A stretch of 64,000 bases of DNA from DATAJX01 sp036261915 (GTDB lineage Bacteria > Pseudomonadota > Alphaproteobacteria > UBA2136 > UBA6156): contig DATAJX010000006.1 in NCBI GenBank assembly GCA_036261915.1, positions 305,169 to 369,168 on the forward strand, written 5' to 3'. Each line of letters opens with the position of its first letter. The first letter of the stretch is position 1. Shown piece after piece: positions 15,950 through 25,196 of the stretch. A program made the translations under genes and the position numbers. Under the pieces are notes generated by a model. It did no database searches, had not been told where the DNA came from, and saw only the letters and a list, made by a program, of their open reading frames with translations.

Positions 15950-17668
15950 ATGAGCAAGCAAAAGCACCTTATCTCGTCGGCCCTGCCCTACATCAACGGG
16001 GTCAAGCACCTCGGCAACCTCATCGGCAGCATGCTGCCGTCCGACGTGTACGCCCGCTTCCTGCGCGCGCAAGGGCATCAGGTGGTGTTCGTGTGCGCCA
16101 CCGACGACCATGGCACTCCGGCCGAGATCGCCGCGCTCAAGGCCAACCAGCCGGTGGCCGAGTATTGCGCCGAGCAGCACGACATCCAAAAGGGCATCTA
16201 CGAACGCTTCGGCATCTCGTTCGACCACTTCGGCGCCACCAGCCGTAAACCGAACCACGACATCACCCAGCGTATCGCGCGCGAACTCTGGCACAACGGC
16301 ATGTTCGAGGTCAAAACCATCAAGCAGGTGTACAGCAAGGCCGATAACCGCTTTTTGCCCGACCGCTACGTCGAGGGCACCTGCCCGCACTGCGGCTACA
16401 CCAAGGCCCGTGGCGACCAGTGCGAAAACTGCACCCGCGTGCTCGACCCCACCGACCTCATCAACCCGCGCAGCGCCATTTCCGGCAGCACCGACCTTGA
16501 AGTGCGCGAAACCGCCCACGCCTTTTTGCGCCTCTCCACCATGGCCGACAAACTGCGCACCTGGGTGGGCGAACAGAAAGACTGGGCGCCCCTCACCCGC
16601 AGCATCGCGCTCAAGTGGCTCGACGAAGGCCTGCACGATCGCGGCATGACGCGCGACCTCAAGTGGGGCGTGCCGGTGCCGGCCGAGTTCGGCCCCGAGT
16701 TCGAGGGCAAGGTGTTCTACGTCTGGTTCGATGCCCCTATCGGCTACATCGGCGCCACCGCCGAATGGGCCGAAAAGATCGGCAAGCCCAACGAGTGGGA
16801 AAAGTGGTGGCTCAACGCGAAGGACGTCCGCTACACCGAATTCATGGGGAAGGATAACGTGCCTTTCCACACCATCATCTTCCCCGCCATGCTCATGGGC
16901 GCGTCCGAACCCTGGAAGCTGGTCGACAACATCAAAAGCTTCAGCTGGATGACCTATTACGGCGGCAAGTTCAGCACCAGTTCGCGCCATGGTGTGTTCA
17001 CCGATCAAGCTTTGGAAATCCTGCCCAACCCCGATTACTGGCGCTACTACCTGCTGGCCCGCGCGCCCGAATCCGACGACAGCAGCTTCACGTGGGATGA
17101 CTTCCAGGCCGTGGTGAACAAAGATTTGGCCGACGTGCTGGGCAACTTCGTCAACCGCACGCTGCAACTCACCAGCCGCAACTTCGGCAACAAAATGCCC
17201 GCCTTCGGCAACCCGCAACCGGCCGACATGGCCTGCGCCGAAAAGCTGAACAACATCCTCGCCCGCTACACCACGCACCTCGAACGCATCGAGCTGCGCA
17301 AGGCGGTCGAAGCCCTGCGCGAACTGTGGGTGACGGGCAACGAATACCTCGCCTCGCAAGAGCCGTGGCAGGTGGTGAAGACCGATAAAGACCGTGCCGC
17401 CAGCATCCTCAACATCGCCTGCGGCATGATGGTCATGTACGCGCACGCCATGCGCCCCATCATCCCCTTCACGGCCGACAAGATCCTGGCGTTGTTCAGC
17501 AACCCCGAAAGCCTGCTGAAAGACCCCGCGCAAACCTGGCCTTCCAGCCTCTCCATCATGAAGCCCGGCCAGCTCGAGTTCACCCTGCCCACCGAAGTGC
17601 TGTTCCCCAAAATTACCGATGAACAGCGCGCCGAATGGGAAGCCCGTTTCGGCAACACGAAGGCCTAG
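15950..17668 (+). CDS. metG: Methionyl-tRNA synthetase
   Basis: 572 aa class I synthetase. The HIGH-type motif is H20-L-G-N. A four-cysteine zinc knuckle (CPHC ... CENC) sits at about residues 145-160. The KMSKS-type loop reads KFSTSS after YYGG, a known variant in one MetG lineage, and is followed by RHGVFTDQALE. The C-terminal anticodon-binding domain is present and no dimerisation extension follows. The stop is two bases before the next gene's ATG. Confidence 0.96.
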   Translation: MSKQKHLISSALPYINGVKHLGNLIGSMLPSDVYARFLRAQGHQVVFVCATDDHGTPAEIAALKANQPVAEYCAEQHDIQKGIYERFGISFDHFGATSRKPNHDITQRIARELWHNGMFEVKTIKQVYSKADNRFLPDRYVEGTCPHCGYTKARGDQCENCTRVLDPTDLINPRSAISGSTDLEVRETAHAFLRLSTMADKLRTWVGEQKDWAPLTRSIALKWLDEGLHDRGMTRDLKWGVPVPAEFGPEFEGKVFYVWFDAPIGYIGATAEWAEKIGKPNEWEKWWLNAKDVRYTEFMGKDNVPFHTIIFPAMLMGASEPWKLVDNIKSFSWMTYYGGKFSTSSRHGVFTDQALEILPNPDYWRYYLLARAPESDDSSFTWDDFQAVVNKDLADVLGNFVNRTLQLTSRNFGNKMPAFGNPQPADMACAEKLNNILARYTTHLERIELRKAVEALRELWVTGNEYLASQEPWQVVKTDKDRAASILNIACGMMVMYAHAMRPIIPFTADKILALFSNPESLLKDPAQTWPSSLSIMKPGQLEFTLPTEVLFPKITDEQRAEWEARFGNTKA

Positions 17669-17670
17669 GC

Positions 17671-18240
17671 ATGTCGCTGCCCAAGCGCCCCTTCATCTTC
17701 GTGCGCCACGGGCAAACCGACTGGAACGTCGAAGGCCGCGTGCAGGGCCACACCGACGTGCCGCTCAATGCCGAAGGCGTGCGCCAAGCTGCATCCATCT
17801 GCCAAACACTGCTCGAAAACCATGTCGATTACGTCATCTCCAGCCCGCTCACCCGCGCGCTCAAAACCGCCGCTTACATCGCCGAAACACATCAAAAGCC
17901 CATCCACATCGACAGCCGCCTGAAAGAGCGCACCTTCGGCAGCTACGAAGGCCAGCGCACCGACGAACTGCTGGCCAAACACGGCCTGTCCGCGGGCAGT
18001 TCGCTCAATCAAATCCTGCCGCCCGACGCCGAGGCCTGGCCCGAAACCACCGCCCGCGCGCTGGCCGCCATTGGTGACTGGATGACCAGGCACCCCAAAA
18101 GCAAACTGGTGTTCGTCAGCCACGGCGCGGTCTATCGCGCGCTGGTCGAAGCCCTCACCGGCAACAAGGTCTACGCCGACAACGCCAAGCCCTACCTCTT
18201 CACCCCCACCGCCGCGGGCTGGGATATCACCGCGCTCTAG
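17671..18240 (+). CDS. Histidine phosphatase family protein
   Basis: 189 aa with the catalytic R12-H13-G14 (VRHGQTDWN) and the second histidine in VSHGAVYRA near the C terminus. This is a phosphoglycerate-mutase/CobC-like branch-1 phosphatase; its substrate cannot be told from sequence. It is cotranscribed with metG, with a 2-base gap. Its TAG stop overlaps the TAG stop of the converging gene within a CTAG palindrome. Confidence 0.88.
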   Translation: MSLPKRPFIFVRHGQTDWNVEGRVQGHTDVPLNAEGVRQAASICQTLLENHVDYVISSPLTRALKTAAYIAETHQKPIHIDSRLKERTFGSYEGQRTDELLAKHGLSAGSSLNQILPPDAEAWPETTARALAAIGDWMTRHPKSKLVFVSHGAVYRALVEALTGNKVYADNAKPYLFTPTAAGWDITAL

Positions 18241-18722
18241 TTACGCGGCGCCGTCCCGCTCACGTCATTCATCTCTACCTGGCAGCCGTTCGTGGTGCTG
18301 CATTTGTCGTTAAAGCACTGCACCACGCTTTTGTTCTTGAACAGCACGGCTGGGTACACCCGCGCAAACAATTCAAGCTGCTGCACCTCGGCGGGCTTCA
18401 TGCGGTTGCTCAGCGCCGCGTTGCGCAGGTCGCTGCTCAGGCCCCCGGCGCGGATGATATTCGCCAGCGTGTGCAGCTTGTCGTCGCGCCCGGCAAGCTC
18501 ACCCGCAGGCACCCACGCGGTGGCGCCGGTGAACATGCAGCCGCACACCAGGTCGCCATGGTTCTGGAAAGGCCCCACGCGGTGCGGCATGTCGGCCAGG
18601 CAGGCGTTCAGCACATCCTGCTGGCCGGGCGTCGGCGCGGGTGGCACCGGCGTGGCAGTACTTACATCGGTCGCGGCCCAACCAAGGGCAGGCAACAAGG
18701 TTAACAGCATCAACCAGCGCAT
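18237..18722 (-). CDS. Secreted hypothetical protein (161 aa), coupled to resB
   Basis: Signal peptide MRWLMLLTLLPALGWA, then about 145 residues with six cysteines including CGC and QCFNDKC...NGC. The ATG at 18722 shares bases with the resB stop (AAATGATG) and uses the GGAGG in the last resB codons, so translation is coupled. The context suggests a periplasmic partner in cytochrome c maturation, but no family is recognised. Confidence 0.72.
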   Translation of the reverse strand: MRWLMLLTLLPALGWAATDVSTATPVPPAPTPGQQDVLNACLADMPHRVGPFQNHGDLVCGCMFTGATAWVPAGELAGRDDKLHTLANIIRAGGLSSDLRNAALSNRMKPAEVQQLELFARVYPAVLFKNKSVVQCFNDKCSTTNGCQVEMNDVSGTAPRN

Positions 18723-20071
18723 CATTTCCTCCTGTTCGTGAAAACCATCAACAAAACGCCAAGGGCGCCAGCTATCGCTCCCAGCCAAAACACCCCCACA
18801 CCGGGGTCATACGCCACCTGCAAACCGCTGTAGCGGCGCAGCTCGTAGTCGCGGGCGAATATCAAATGCGTCAACCCCAGCTCGCGCACGGTGCGCACCG
18901 CCTGCAACACGCCCAACCCGGCGGCCACGCGGCGGCTCTCAGGAATATCCGCCAGCACCGGCGCCGCCTTCTGCTTGAACAACACCAGCCCGTCGCCCTC
19001 GGTAAAATCATCGAACCTGCTGGCCGCCAACTGCGCCACCACCGGCCACAGCTGCGGCTCCACCACGCCCAGCCACACCGGGCTATACACCACCGCGCCG
19101 TTGTCGTCGGTGCGCTCGGCCACGCCCAGCACGGCGGGGTGCATCAGGTAGCTGCGCAGCTGGCGCGCGGCGGCATCCGGCGGCTGTACCAGGTAATCAA
19201 GGCTCGGGCCCACATCCACCGGCGGCAAACGCTTGCCGGTCTCGTCGAACATGCTCTCCACCGTGTTGGTCCTGAAATCCAGCAGCTCTATCTTGGTGCC
19301 ATCGGCCAGCTTCGCCGCCTCGTGCACCTTGCCCACAAACGGCACCACGCGGCCTTCATCCAGCGCCAGCCCATCGGCCTTGATGGTGCTGCCGCCATCG
19401 CCGAACCCGGCCTGATAGAACGTGTAACCGCCGATCTGCGCGGGCGCGTTCACCTCGCTCACGTAGCGCACGCCGTTACTCTCCAGATCGGTGGCAAAAC
19501 GGCGCGGCATGCCGTTGGCAAACTGCTCAACGGTAAAGCCCCGGTTGGTCACCTCAAACGGCAAGCGGTGCGGCGTGGCGCTGTTGCCCTGAAAGCTGAG
19601 CACCATCCGGTCGGTCTCGTTCTCGCGCAAGTTCAGCACGCCGCGCCAACCCACCAGCCCGGTCAGCAGCGCACCACCCGCCAGCAGCAGCACGCCGCCG
19701 TGCACCAGCAGGTAGCCCGCCCGCCGCGCAAAGCGCAGCCGGTCCGGCGGGCTGGTGCTCAATAAGCCGGTGAACCACAAACCCGCCATGGTGCGCAACG
19801 CGCCGTAGCCGTTCCGGTACAAACACACACCCACGCTCAGCAGTAAAAACCCGAATATCCCCACAAACCACCACGCCCGCACCACATCGGTCAGGCCAAC
19901 GGCCATCAGCAGCCTGGCGCTACGGGCGCCATATTTGGCCACGTAATCCTGCACCGGCAAGCTTTGCGGAATCCACGTGGCCAGCACGCTGGCCAGCGCG
20001 GCAAGCGCCAGCAAAAAAACCGCCGTGCGCATCTTGCCGAGTTCCCTCAGCATAAAGCGCACAGCGGCCAT
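18722..20071 (-). CDS. resB: Cytochrome c biogenesis protein ResB
   Basis: 449 aa. Three membrane segments near the N terminus (within residues 15-155) and one near the C terminus flank a large periplasmic domain, the ResB/Ccs1 plan. LREN followed by a beta-rich region, and the FYQAGFGDGGS stretch, fit the family. In system II, ResB with ResC delivers heme to apocytochrome c. ResC and ResA are not in this window. The gene starts 4 bases after the gyrB stop. Confidence 0.88.
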   Translation of the reverse strand: MAAVRFMLRELGKMRTAVFLLALAALASVLATWIPQSLPVQDYVAKYGARSARLLMAVGLTDVVRAWWFVGIFGFLLLSVGVCLYRNGYGALRTMAGLWFTGLLSTSPPDRLRFARRAGYLLVHGGVLLLAGGALLTGLVGWRGVLNLRENETDRMVLSFQGNSATPHRLPFEVTNRGFTVEQFANGMPRRFATDLESNGVRYVSEVNAPAQIGGYTFYQAGFGDGGSTIKADGLALDEGRVVPFVGKVHEAAKLADGTKIELLDFRTNTVESMFDETGKRLPPVDVGPSLDYLVQPPDAAARQLRSYLMHPAVLGVAERTDDNGAVVYSPVWLGVVEPQLWPVVAQLAASRFDDFTEGDGLVLFKQKAAPVLADIPESRRVAAGLGVLQAVRTVRELGLTHLIFARDYELRRYSGLQVAYDPGVGVFWLGAIAGALGVLLMVFTNRRK

Positions 20072-20075
20072 AACG

Positions 20076-22544
20076 TTAAATATCCAGGTTCGAAACGGTC
20101 AGCGCGTTCTTGGTGATGAAATCCTTGCGGGGTTCCACCACGTCGCCCATCAGCGTCGTAAAGATGCTGTCGGCGTTCATCGCGTCGCTCACTTCCACCT
20201 GCAGCAGGCTGCGGTTGCCGGGGTTCAGGGTGGTTTCCCACAGCTGGCCGGGGTTCATTTCACCCAGGCCTTTGTAACGCTGGATCTGCCAACCCTTGCT
20301 GCCCAAGTCCAGCACGTGGTTCACAAACTCGTTGGGCGTCGCCCACTCGTACTTGTCGTCGCCGGTCGTATAACTGCCGCCGTTCATCAGCGGCATCAGG
20401 TCGGCAGCCATGGCGGCCAGCTGGCGGTAACCGTTGGTGTGCAGGGCTTCGCGTTGCACCAGCACCAGCTCGGGAATACCCGAGTTCTTGCGGGTCAAAC
20501 GCCAGCGGGCATGGCCTTCGGGCGTGGCTTCGGCCTTCACCTCCCACGCGGTGGCCTCGGCGGGCACCGGCAGGGCCTTGGCCAGCGCGGGCGCCAACTC
20601 TTCGGCCTTGGGCAGCAGTTCAAGGCTGTCCACGCTCACACCGGCGCGCAGCAGGCCCCACATGATCTCGGCGGGCAGTTCCACCTGCGGCACCAGGTTG
20701 CGGGCCTTCAGGGCCAGCTGGAAGGTCGCATCAAGGTCCTTGCCGTTGCGCGCTTCACCCTTGCGGGTTTGCAGCAGGCCGCCGGCCAGGCCGCTGGTGG
20801 CAAAAAAGTTGTCCTTGGCCTCTTCGTCCTTCAGGTAAATCTCCTGTTTGCCCTTGGCGGCGCGGTACAGCGGCGGCTGGGCAATGAACAGGTGCCCGCG
20901 GGCGATCAAGTCGGGCATGTTGCGGTAAAAGAACGTCAGCAGCAGCGTTCGGATGTGCGCGCCGTCAACGTCGGCGTCGGTCATGATGATGATCTTGTGG
21001 TAGCGCAGCTTGTCCAGCGTAAAGTCCTCGCGGCCGATGCCGGTGCCCAGCGCCTTGATCAGGGTGCCGATTTCCTGGTTCTGCAGCACGCGGTCAAAGC
21101 GCACCTTTTCCACATTCAGAATCTTACCCTTCAGCGGCAAAATGGCCTGAACCGAACGGTCGCGGCCCTGCTTGGCAGAACCACCGGCCGAGTCACCCTC
21201 AACAATGAACATTTCGCATTTGCTCGGGTCCTTTTCGCTGCAGTCGGCCAGCTTGCCGGGCAGGTTGGCAATTTCCAAAGGCGATTTGCGGCGGGCCAGT
21301 TCGCGCGCCTTGCGGGCGGCTTCACGCGCAATGGCGCTTTCGGCCACCTTGCTTACAATGGCTTTCGCTTCGTTCGGGTTCTCTTCAAAGAACGCCCCCA
21401 GGTAGTCCGACACGATGCTTTCCACCACCGGGCGCACTTCACTCGACACCAGCTTATCCTTGGTCTGGCTGCTAAATTTCGGGTCGGGCACCTTCACGCT
21501 CAACACGCAGGTCAACCCTTCACGCGCGTCGTCGCCGCTCAGGCCGCTATCAATTTTCAGCTTCTTCAGCGCGCCCGATTCCTCGGCGTACTTGTTGATG
21601 ATGCGGGTCAGCGCGGCGCGGTAGCCCATCAGGTGGGTCCCGCCGTCGCGTTGCGGAATGTTGTTGGTGAACGGGTACACGTTCTCGCTGTACCCGTCGT
21701 TCCACTGCATGCTGCACTCCACCGTCACGCCGTCCTTGGCACTGGTGAAGTAGATCGGCTTGTCGATCAGCGGGTGACGGCTGCGGTCCAGGTGCTTCAC
21801 GAATTCCTGCACGCCGCCTTCATAGTGCAGCACGGTCTGTTTGGGCTGACCAAGCTCGTCCAGCTCGCGCATATCGGTCAGGGTGATGTGCACACCGCTG
21901 TTCAAAAACGCCAGTTCGCGCAAACGGTTCAGCAGCGTGTCGTATTTAAATTCAACGCTGGTGAAAGTCTCCTTGCTCGGGGTAAAGCGCACCTCGGTGC
22001 CGTGCTCGCCGGTGTCACCGATCACCTTCAGCGGATACACCGCATCCCCGTGCTTGAACTCCATGCGGTGAATATGCCCGTCGCGCCAGATCGTCAGCGT
22101 CAGGTTCACGCTCAAGGCGTTCACCACGCTCACGCCCACGCCGTGCAAACCGCCCGAAACCTTATAGCTGTTCTGGTCGAACTTACCGCCCGCGTGCAGC
22201 TGGGTCATGATCACCTCGGCCGCGCTCACGCCTTCTTCGGCGTGGATGCCGGTGGGGATACCCCGACCGTTATCCTTCACACCCACACTGCCGTCTTCGT
22301 ACAGCGTCACCAGAATGCGGTCGCAATACCCGGCCAGCGTTTCGTCGATGGCGTTGTCCACCACTTCGTAAACCATGTGGTGCAAACCGCTGCCGTCATC
22401 GGTATCGCCAATATACATGCCCGGGCGTTTGCGTACCGCATCAAGCCCACGTAAAACCTTGATGCTGTCCTGCCCGTACGCGGCCTGCGCGTCGGCAATT
22501 TCCTGCTCGGATTTCACGTTGGTTTTCTTGCTCGAATCGGCCAT
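20076..22544 (-). CDS. gyrB: DNA gyrase subunit B
   Basis: 822 aa. It has a GHKL ATPase domain (VVDNAIDE, then GRGIPTG), a transducer domain, and a TOPRIM domain with EGDSAGGSAKQGRDR and the acidic DADVDG. An insertion in the TOPRIM region (about residues 560-740) is of the length common in alphaproteobacteria and gammaproteobacteria. With GyrA it introduces negative supercoils. It is last in the dnaA-dnaN-recF-gyrB series. Confidence 0.98.
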   Translation of the reverse strand: MADSSKKTNVKSEQEIADAQAAYGQDSIKVLRGLDAVRKRPGMYIGDTDDGSGLHHMVYEVVDNAIDETLAGYCDRILVTLYEDGSVGVKDNGRGIPTGIHAEEGVSAAEVIMTQLHAGGKFDQNSYKVSGGLHGVGVSVVNALSVNLTLTIWRDGHIHRMEFKHGDAVYPLKVIGDTGEHGTEVRFTPSKETFTSVEFKYDTLLNRLRELAFLNSGVHITLTDMRELDELGQPKQTVLHYEGGVQEFVKHLDRSRHPLIDKPIYFTSAKDGVTVECSMQWNDGYSENVYPFTNNIPQRDGGTHLMGYRAALTRIINKYAEESGALKKLKIDSGLSGDDAREGLTCVLSVKVPDPKFSSQTKDKLVSSEVRPVVESIVSDYLGAFFEENPNEAKAIVSKVAESAIAREAARKARELARRKSPLEIANLPGKLADCSEKDPSKCEMFIVEGDSAGGSAKQGRDRSVQAILPLKGKILNVEKVRFDRVLQNQEIGTLIKALGTGIGREDFTLDKLRYHKIIIMTDADVDGAHIRTLLLTFFYRNMPDLIARGHLFIAQPPLYRAAKGKQEIYLKDEEAKDNFFATSGLAGGLLQTRKGEARNGKDLDATFQLALKARNLVPQVELPAEIMWGLLRAGVSVDSLELLPKAEELAPALAKALPVPAEATAWEVKAEATPEGHARWRLTRKNSGIPELVLVQREALHTNGYRQLAAMAADLMPLMNGGSYTTGDDKYEWATPNEFVNHVLDLGSKGWQIQRYKGLGEMNPGQLWETTLNPGNRSLLQVEVSDAMNADSIFTTLMGDVVEPRKDFITKNALTVSNLDI

Positions 22545-22668
22545 TTTTTCTCTCCCTTGGAATCAGCTGAATTTGATAAGCTGAATATAGCAAAAACGGC
22601 GTTTTTTAGCAACCCGGAACCGGGCGCAGGCGGCCTCTTTTTTACCCATTTAACGCATTAAAAACGGC

Positions 22669-23718
22669 TTATCCCACTTGCCCGTCATGCACGCTCACCA
22701 GCAGCACGTTTTCAATACCCTCGGCGGCAGTGCTTTCGGTATCGCTGGCCCACACCTGCACCCCCAACGCGGCCAGCTCGGCGGCCACCTCTTTGCGGCG
22801 CTTCGCATCCAGGTGCGCGCTCAACTCATCCACCAGCACCAGCGGCGCCGAACCGCGCGCGGCATGCAGCAACCGCACCTGCGCCAGCAACCAGCCCGCC
22901 AGCGCGCGCTTGTGCTGGCCGCTGCTGGCTTCATCCAGTTTTATCTTGCCGTCCAGCACACCCACCACGTCCAGCGTATTGGGCCCGGCGTGCGTCCGCT
23001 CCATCCGCGCGTCAATTTCGCGGCTGCGGAAAAACTTGCCCGCCAGCGCCGCCACCGGGTCTTCCGCCGCCAGCACCTCCAGCGCATTGCCCGCCAGCGT
23101 CAACTGCACGTCGTTTAAATGCGCGCGCAACGCCTCAAGGTATCCAAAGCGCCCGCGCAGCACTTCAATGCCCCATTGCGCCGCCATGCGCTCCTCGGCA
23201 TCCAGCCAATCATCGCCCCGGCCGTCGGCCAGCAATTTCAGGCGCGAACGCAAATGGTGCACATACCGCGTCACGGCATCGCCATGCGCGGGCAGCCACG
23301 CCCCGGCGGCATCATCCAGCCAGGCACGGCGCTCACTGGGCGAACCATCGCTAAACAACCGGTCCAGCCGCGGGCTCAAACTCACCACCGCCCCCACCCG
23401 CGCAAGGCCTGGGCCGGTGGTATCGTCGCCATCCAGCTTGTGCAGTTTTTTACCGTTCTGGAAACCCACGCCAATCTCGCACCCATCGGCCAGCCAGCCA
23501 TGCACACCCCACGCCCTGGCCCCGTGGCGCAACTGCTCTTTGGCATCAGCGCCCAGCAGGCCCCGCCCGCCGGCCAGCAAACTCAATCCTTCCAAAAGCG
23601 AGGTCTTCCCCGCACCGTTCGGCCCATGCAAAAGCACCAGCCCCACACCCGCGGGCACGCCCAATGTGGCCTGTTGCAGGTTGCGGAATTCACCGACGCG
23701 GATCTTTTCCAAACGCAT
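22669..23718 (-). CDS. recF: DNA replication and repair protein RecF
   Basis: 349 aa SMC-like ATPase with Walker A GPNGAGKT (residues 32-39), a signature region near KLDEASSGQHKRALAG and Walker B LVLVDELSAHLD. RecF helps load RecA at gaps and restart forks. It lies between dnaN and gyrB as in many bacteria. A strong hairpin separates it from dnaN, so it may have its own promoter. Confidence 0.95.
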   Translation of the reverse strand: MRLEKIRVGEFRNLQQATLGVPAGVGLVLLHGPNGAGKTSLLEGLSLLAGGRGLLGADAKEQLRHGARAWGVHGWLADGCEIGVGFQNGKKLHKLDGDDTTGPGLARVGAVVSLSPRLDRLFSDGSPSERRAWLDDAAGAWLPAHGDAVTRYVHHLRSRLKLLADGRGDDWLDAEERMAAQWGIEVLRGRFGYLEALRAHLNDVQLTLAGNALEVLAAEDPVAALAGKFFRSREIDARMERTHAGPNTLDVVGVLDGKIKLDEASSGQHKRALAGWLLAQVRLLHAARGSAPLVLVDELSAHLDAKRRKEVAAELAALGVQVWASDTESTAAEGIENVLLVSVHDGQVG

Positions 23719-23744
23719 TTTTTTATCCTACCTCAAAAACAGCG

Positions 23745-23769
23745 AGGCCTCGATTTTTAGTCGAGGCCT
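23745..23769 (-). terminator. Hairpin between dnaN and recF
   Basis: AGGCCTCGA-TTTTTAG-TCGAGGCCT, a perfect 9-bp stem. On the minus strand CGCTGTTTTTG follows, so it may act as a weak terminator behind dnaN. Confidence 0.65.
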
Positions 23770-23859
23770 TAACCCATTCGCGCTTTCCAACCTGGCGCTC
23801 TTATGAATTCGCTTTATGTTGTTAAGGCTCCTAGGTTGAAATTTGTCGTTACAAATTCG

Positions 23860-24975
23860 TTAAACGCGCATCGGCATCACAACATACAGCGTGCTGGCGT
23901 CGGCCGGGTCGCGCACCAGCACCGGGCTGGCCGAATCCTTCACGAACATCTGCACGTCATCGGCACCCACCTGCCCGCCAATGTCTTCCAGGTATTTGGC
24001 GTTAAAGCCAATGTCCATGCTGGGGCCGTCGTAGGCCACCTTCACGTCTTCGCTGGCGTTTTCCTGGTCGGGGTTGTTGGCGGTCAGCATCACGTGGCCT
24101 TCCATGATACCAAAGCGCACGCTGCGGGTTTTTTCGTGGCTCAAAATGCTCACGCGGCCCACGGCCTGCAGCAGCAAGCGGCGGCTCACGGTCAGCTCGG
24201 CGGGGTTGCTCGAAGGGATCACGCGTTCATAGTCGGGGTACGTCGCATCGATCACTTTACTGGTCAGCGTCACTTCACCGGCCTCGGCCTGGATCTTCTT
24301 GTCGCTCACGGTCAGCTTGATGTCCTTCTGCTCTTCGGCCAGCTTCTTCAGCTCGCTCACGCACTTCTTCGGCAGAATCACACCCGGCATATCCTCGGCA
24401 CCCTTCGGGCAGGGCAGATCGCACTTGGCCAAACGGTGGCCGTCGGTAGCCACGGCGCGCAGCATCTGGTGCTCGCCAATGGTCATCACGTGAAAGTACA
24501 CGCCGGTCAGGTAAGCGCGCGTTTCGTCGCCGCTGGCGGCAAAGCTTACGCGGTCCAAAATTTTCTTCACGTCGGCACCGCTCATCGTAAAGCTGGTGCC
24601 GCCGTCAACGGTGCTCATGTCGGGGAAAGCCTCGGCACCCAACGTCGCCAAACTGAACTTGGCCTTGCCGGCGCTCACGGCCAAACGGCTGCCGCCGTCA
24701 TCCAGCTCCAGCGCCACCATCACGCCTTCGGGTATCTTGCTCACAATTTCAAACAGCTTGATGGCCCCCACGGTGGTCACGCCGGGCGTGTCCACAAAGG
24801 CTTCGGCCACACTGCGCACGCTCATGTCGCTGTCGGTGGCAATGGTTTCAAGGCTGTTGCTTTCGGCCTTCAGGCGCACATTGCCCAAAATGGCAACGCT
24901 GGTGCGCTTTTCCACAACTGCGCTCATGTGGCGCAGGGCCTTGAATAAAGTTTCGCGTGAGATGCTGAGTTTCAT
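23860..24975 (-). CDS. dnaN: DNA polymerase III beta clamp
   Basis: 371 aa, three-domain sliding clamp with the typical start MKLSISRETLFKAL and the C-terminal VMPMRV that lines the protein-binding pocket. It tethers polymerase III to DNA. It follows dnaA in the same direction, but the 220-base gap holds a family 1 structured element instead of direct operon spacing. Confidence 0.98.
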   Translation of the reverse strand: MKLSISRETLFKALRHMSAVVEKRTSVAILGNVRLKAESNSLETIATDSDMSVRSVAEAFVDTPGVTTVGAIKLFEIVSKIPEGVMVALELDDGGSRLAVSAGKAKFSLATLGAEAFPDMSTVDGGTSFTMSGADVKKILDRVSFAASGDETRAYLTGVYFHVMTIGEHQMLRAVATDGHRLAKCDLPCPKGAEDMPGVILPKKCVSELKKLAEEQKDIKLTVSDKKIQAEAGEVTLTSKVIDATYPDYERVIPSSNPAELTVSRRLLLQAVGRVSILSHEKTRSVRFGIMEGHVMLTANNPDQENASEDVKVAYDGPSMDIGFNAKYLEDIGGQVGADDVQMFVKDSASPVLVRDPADASTLYVVMPMRV

Positions 24976-25061
24976 GGCCGAACCCTACGCCCGCCGGGCA
25001 TTTCGCTCAACCAACCTGCCTGTCTGAGAGGCACGTACGGTATACGTTTGGCGGCACCCCC

Positions 25062-25181
25062 TATTCGCCGGCAGGCGGCGATTTTTCATTTTCTCCGATG
25101 GGCGAGCATCGCAGCGCACAGATCAGTGCGTGAGAAGCACAGACCAAGGAAAAATGAAAAAGCGGCCCTGCCAGTAGAATA
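25062..25181 (-). repeat. Structured palindromic element family 1, copy 3
   Basis: Outer arms TATTC/GAATA and GGCAGG/CCTGCC, inner TTTTTCATTTT / AAAATGAAAAA, core CCGATGGGCGAGCATCGCAG, hairpin GCGCAC/GTGCGT and GAGAAGCACAGACCAAGG. It begins 15 bases after the dnaA stop, between dnaA and dnaN. Confidence 0.93.
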
Positions 25182-25196
25182 ACAATGGAAGGAACG

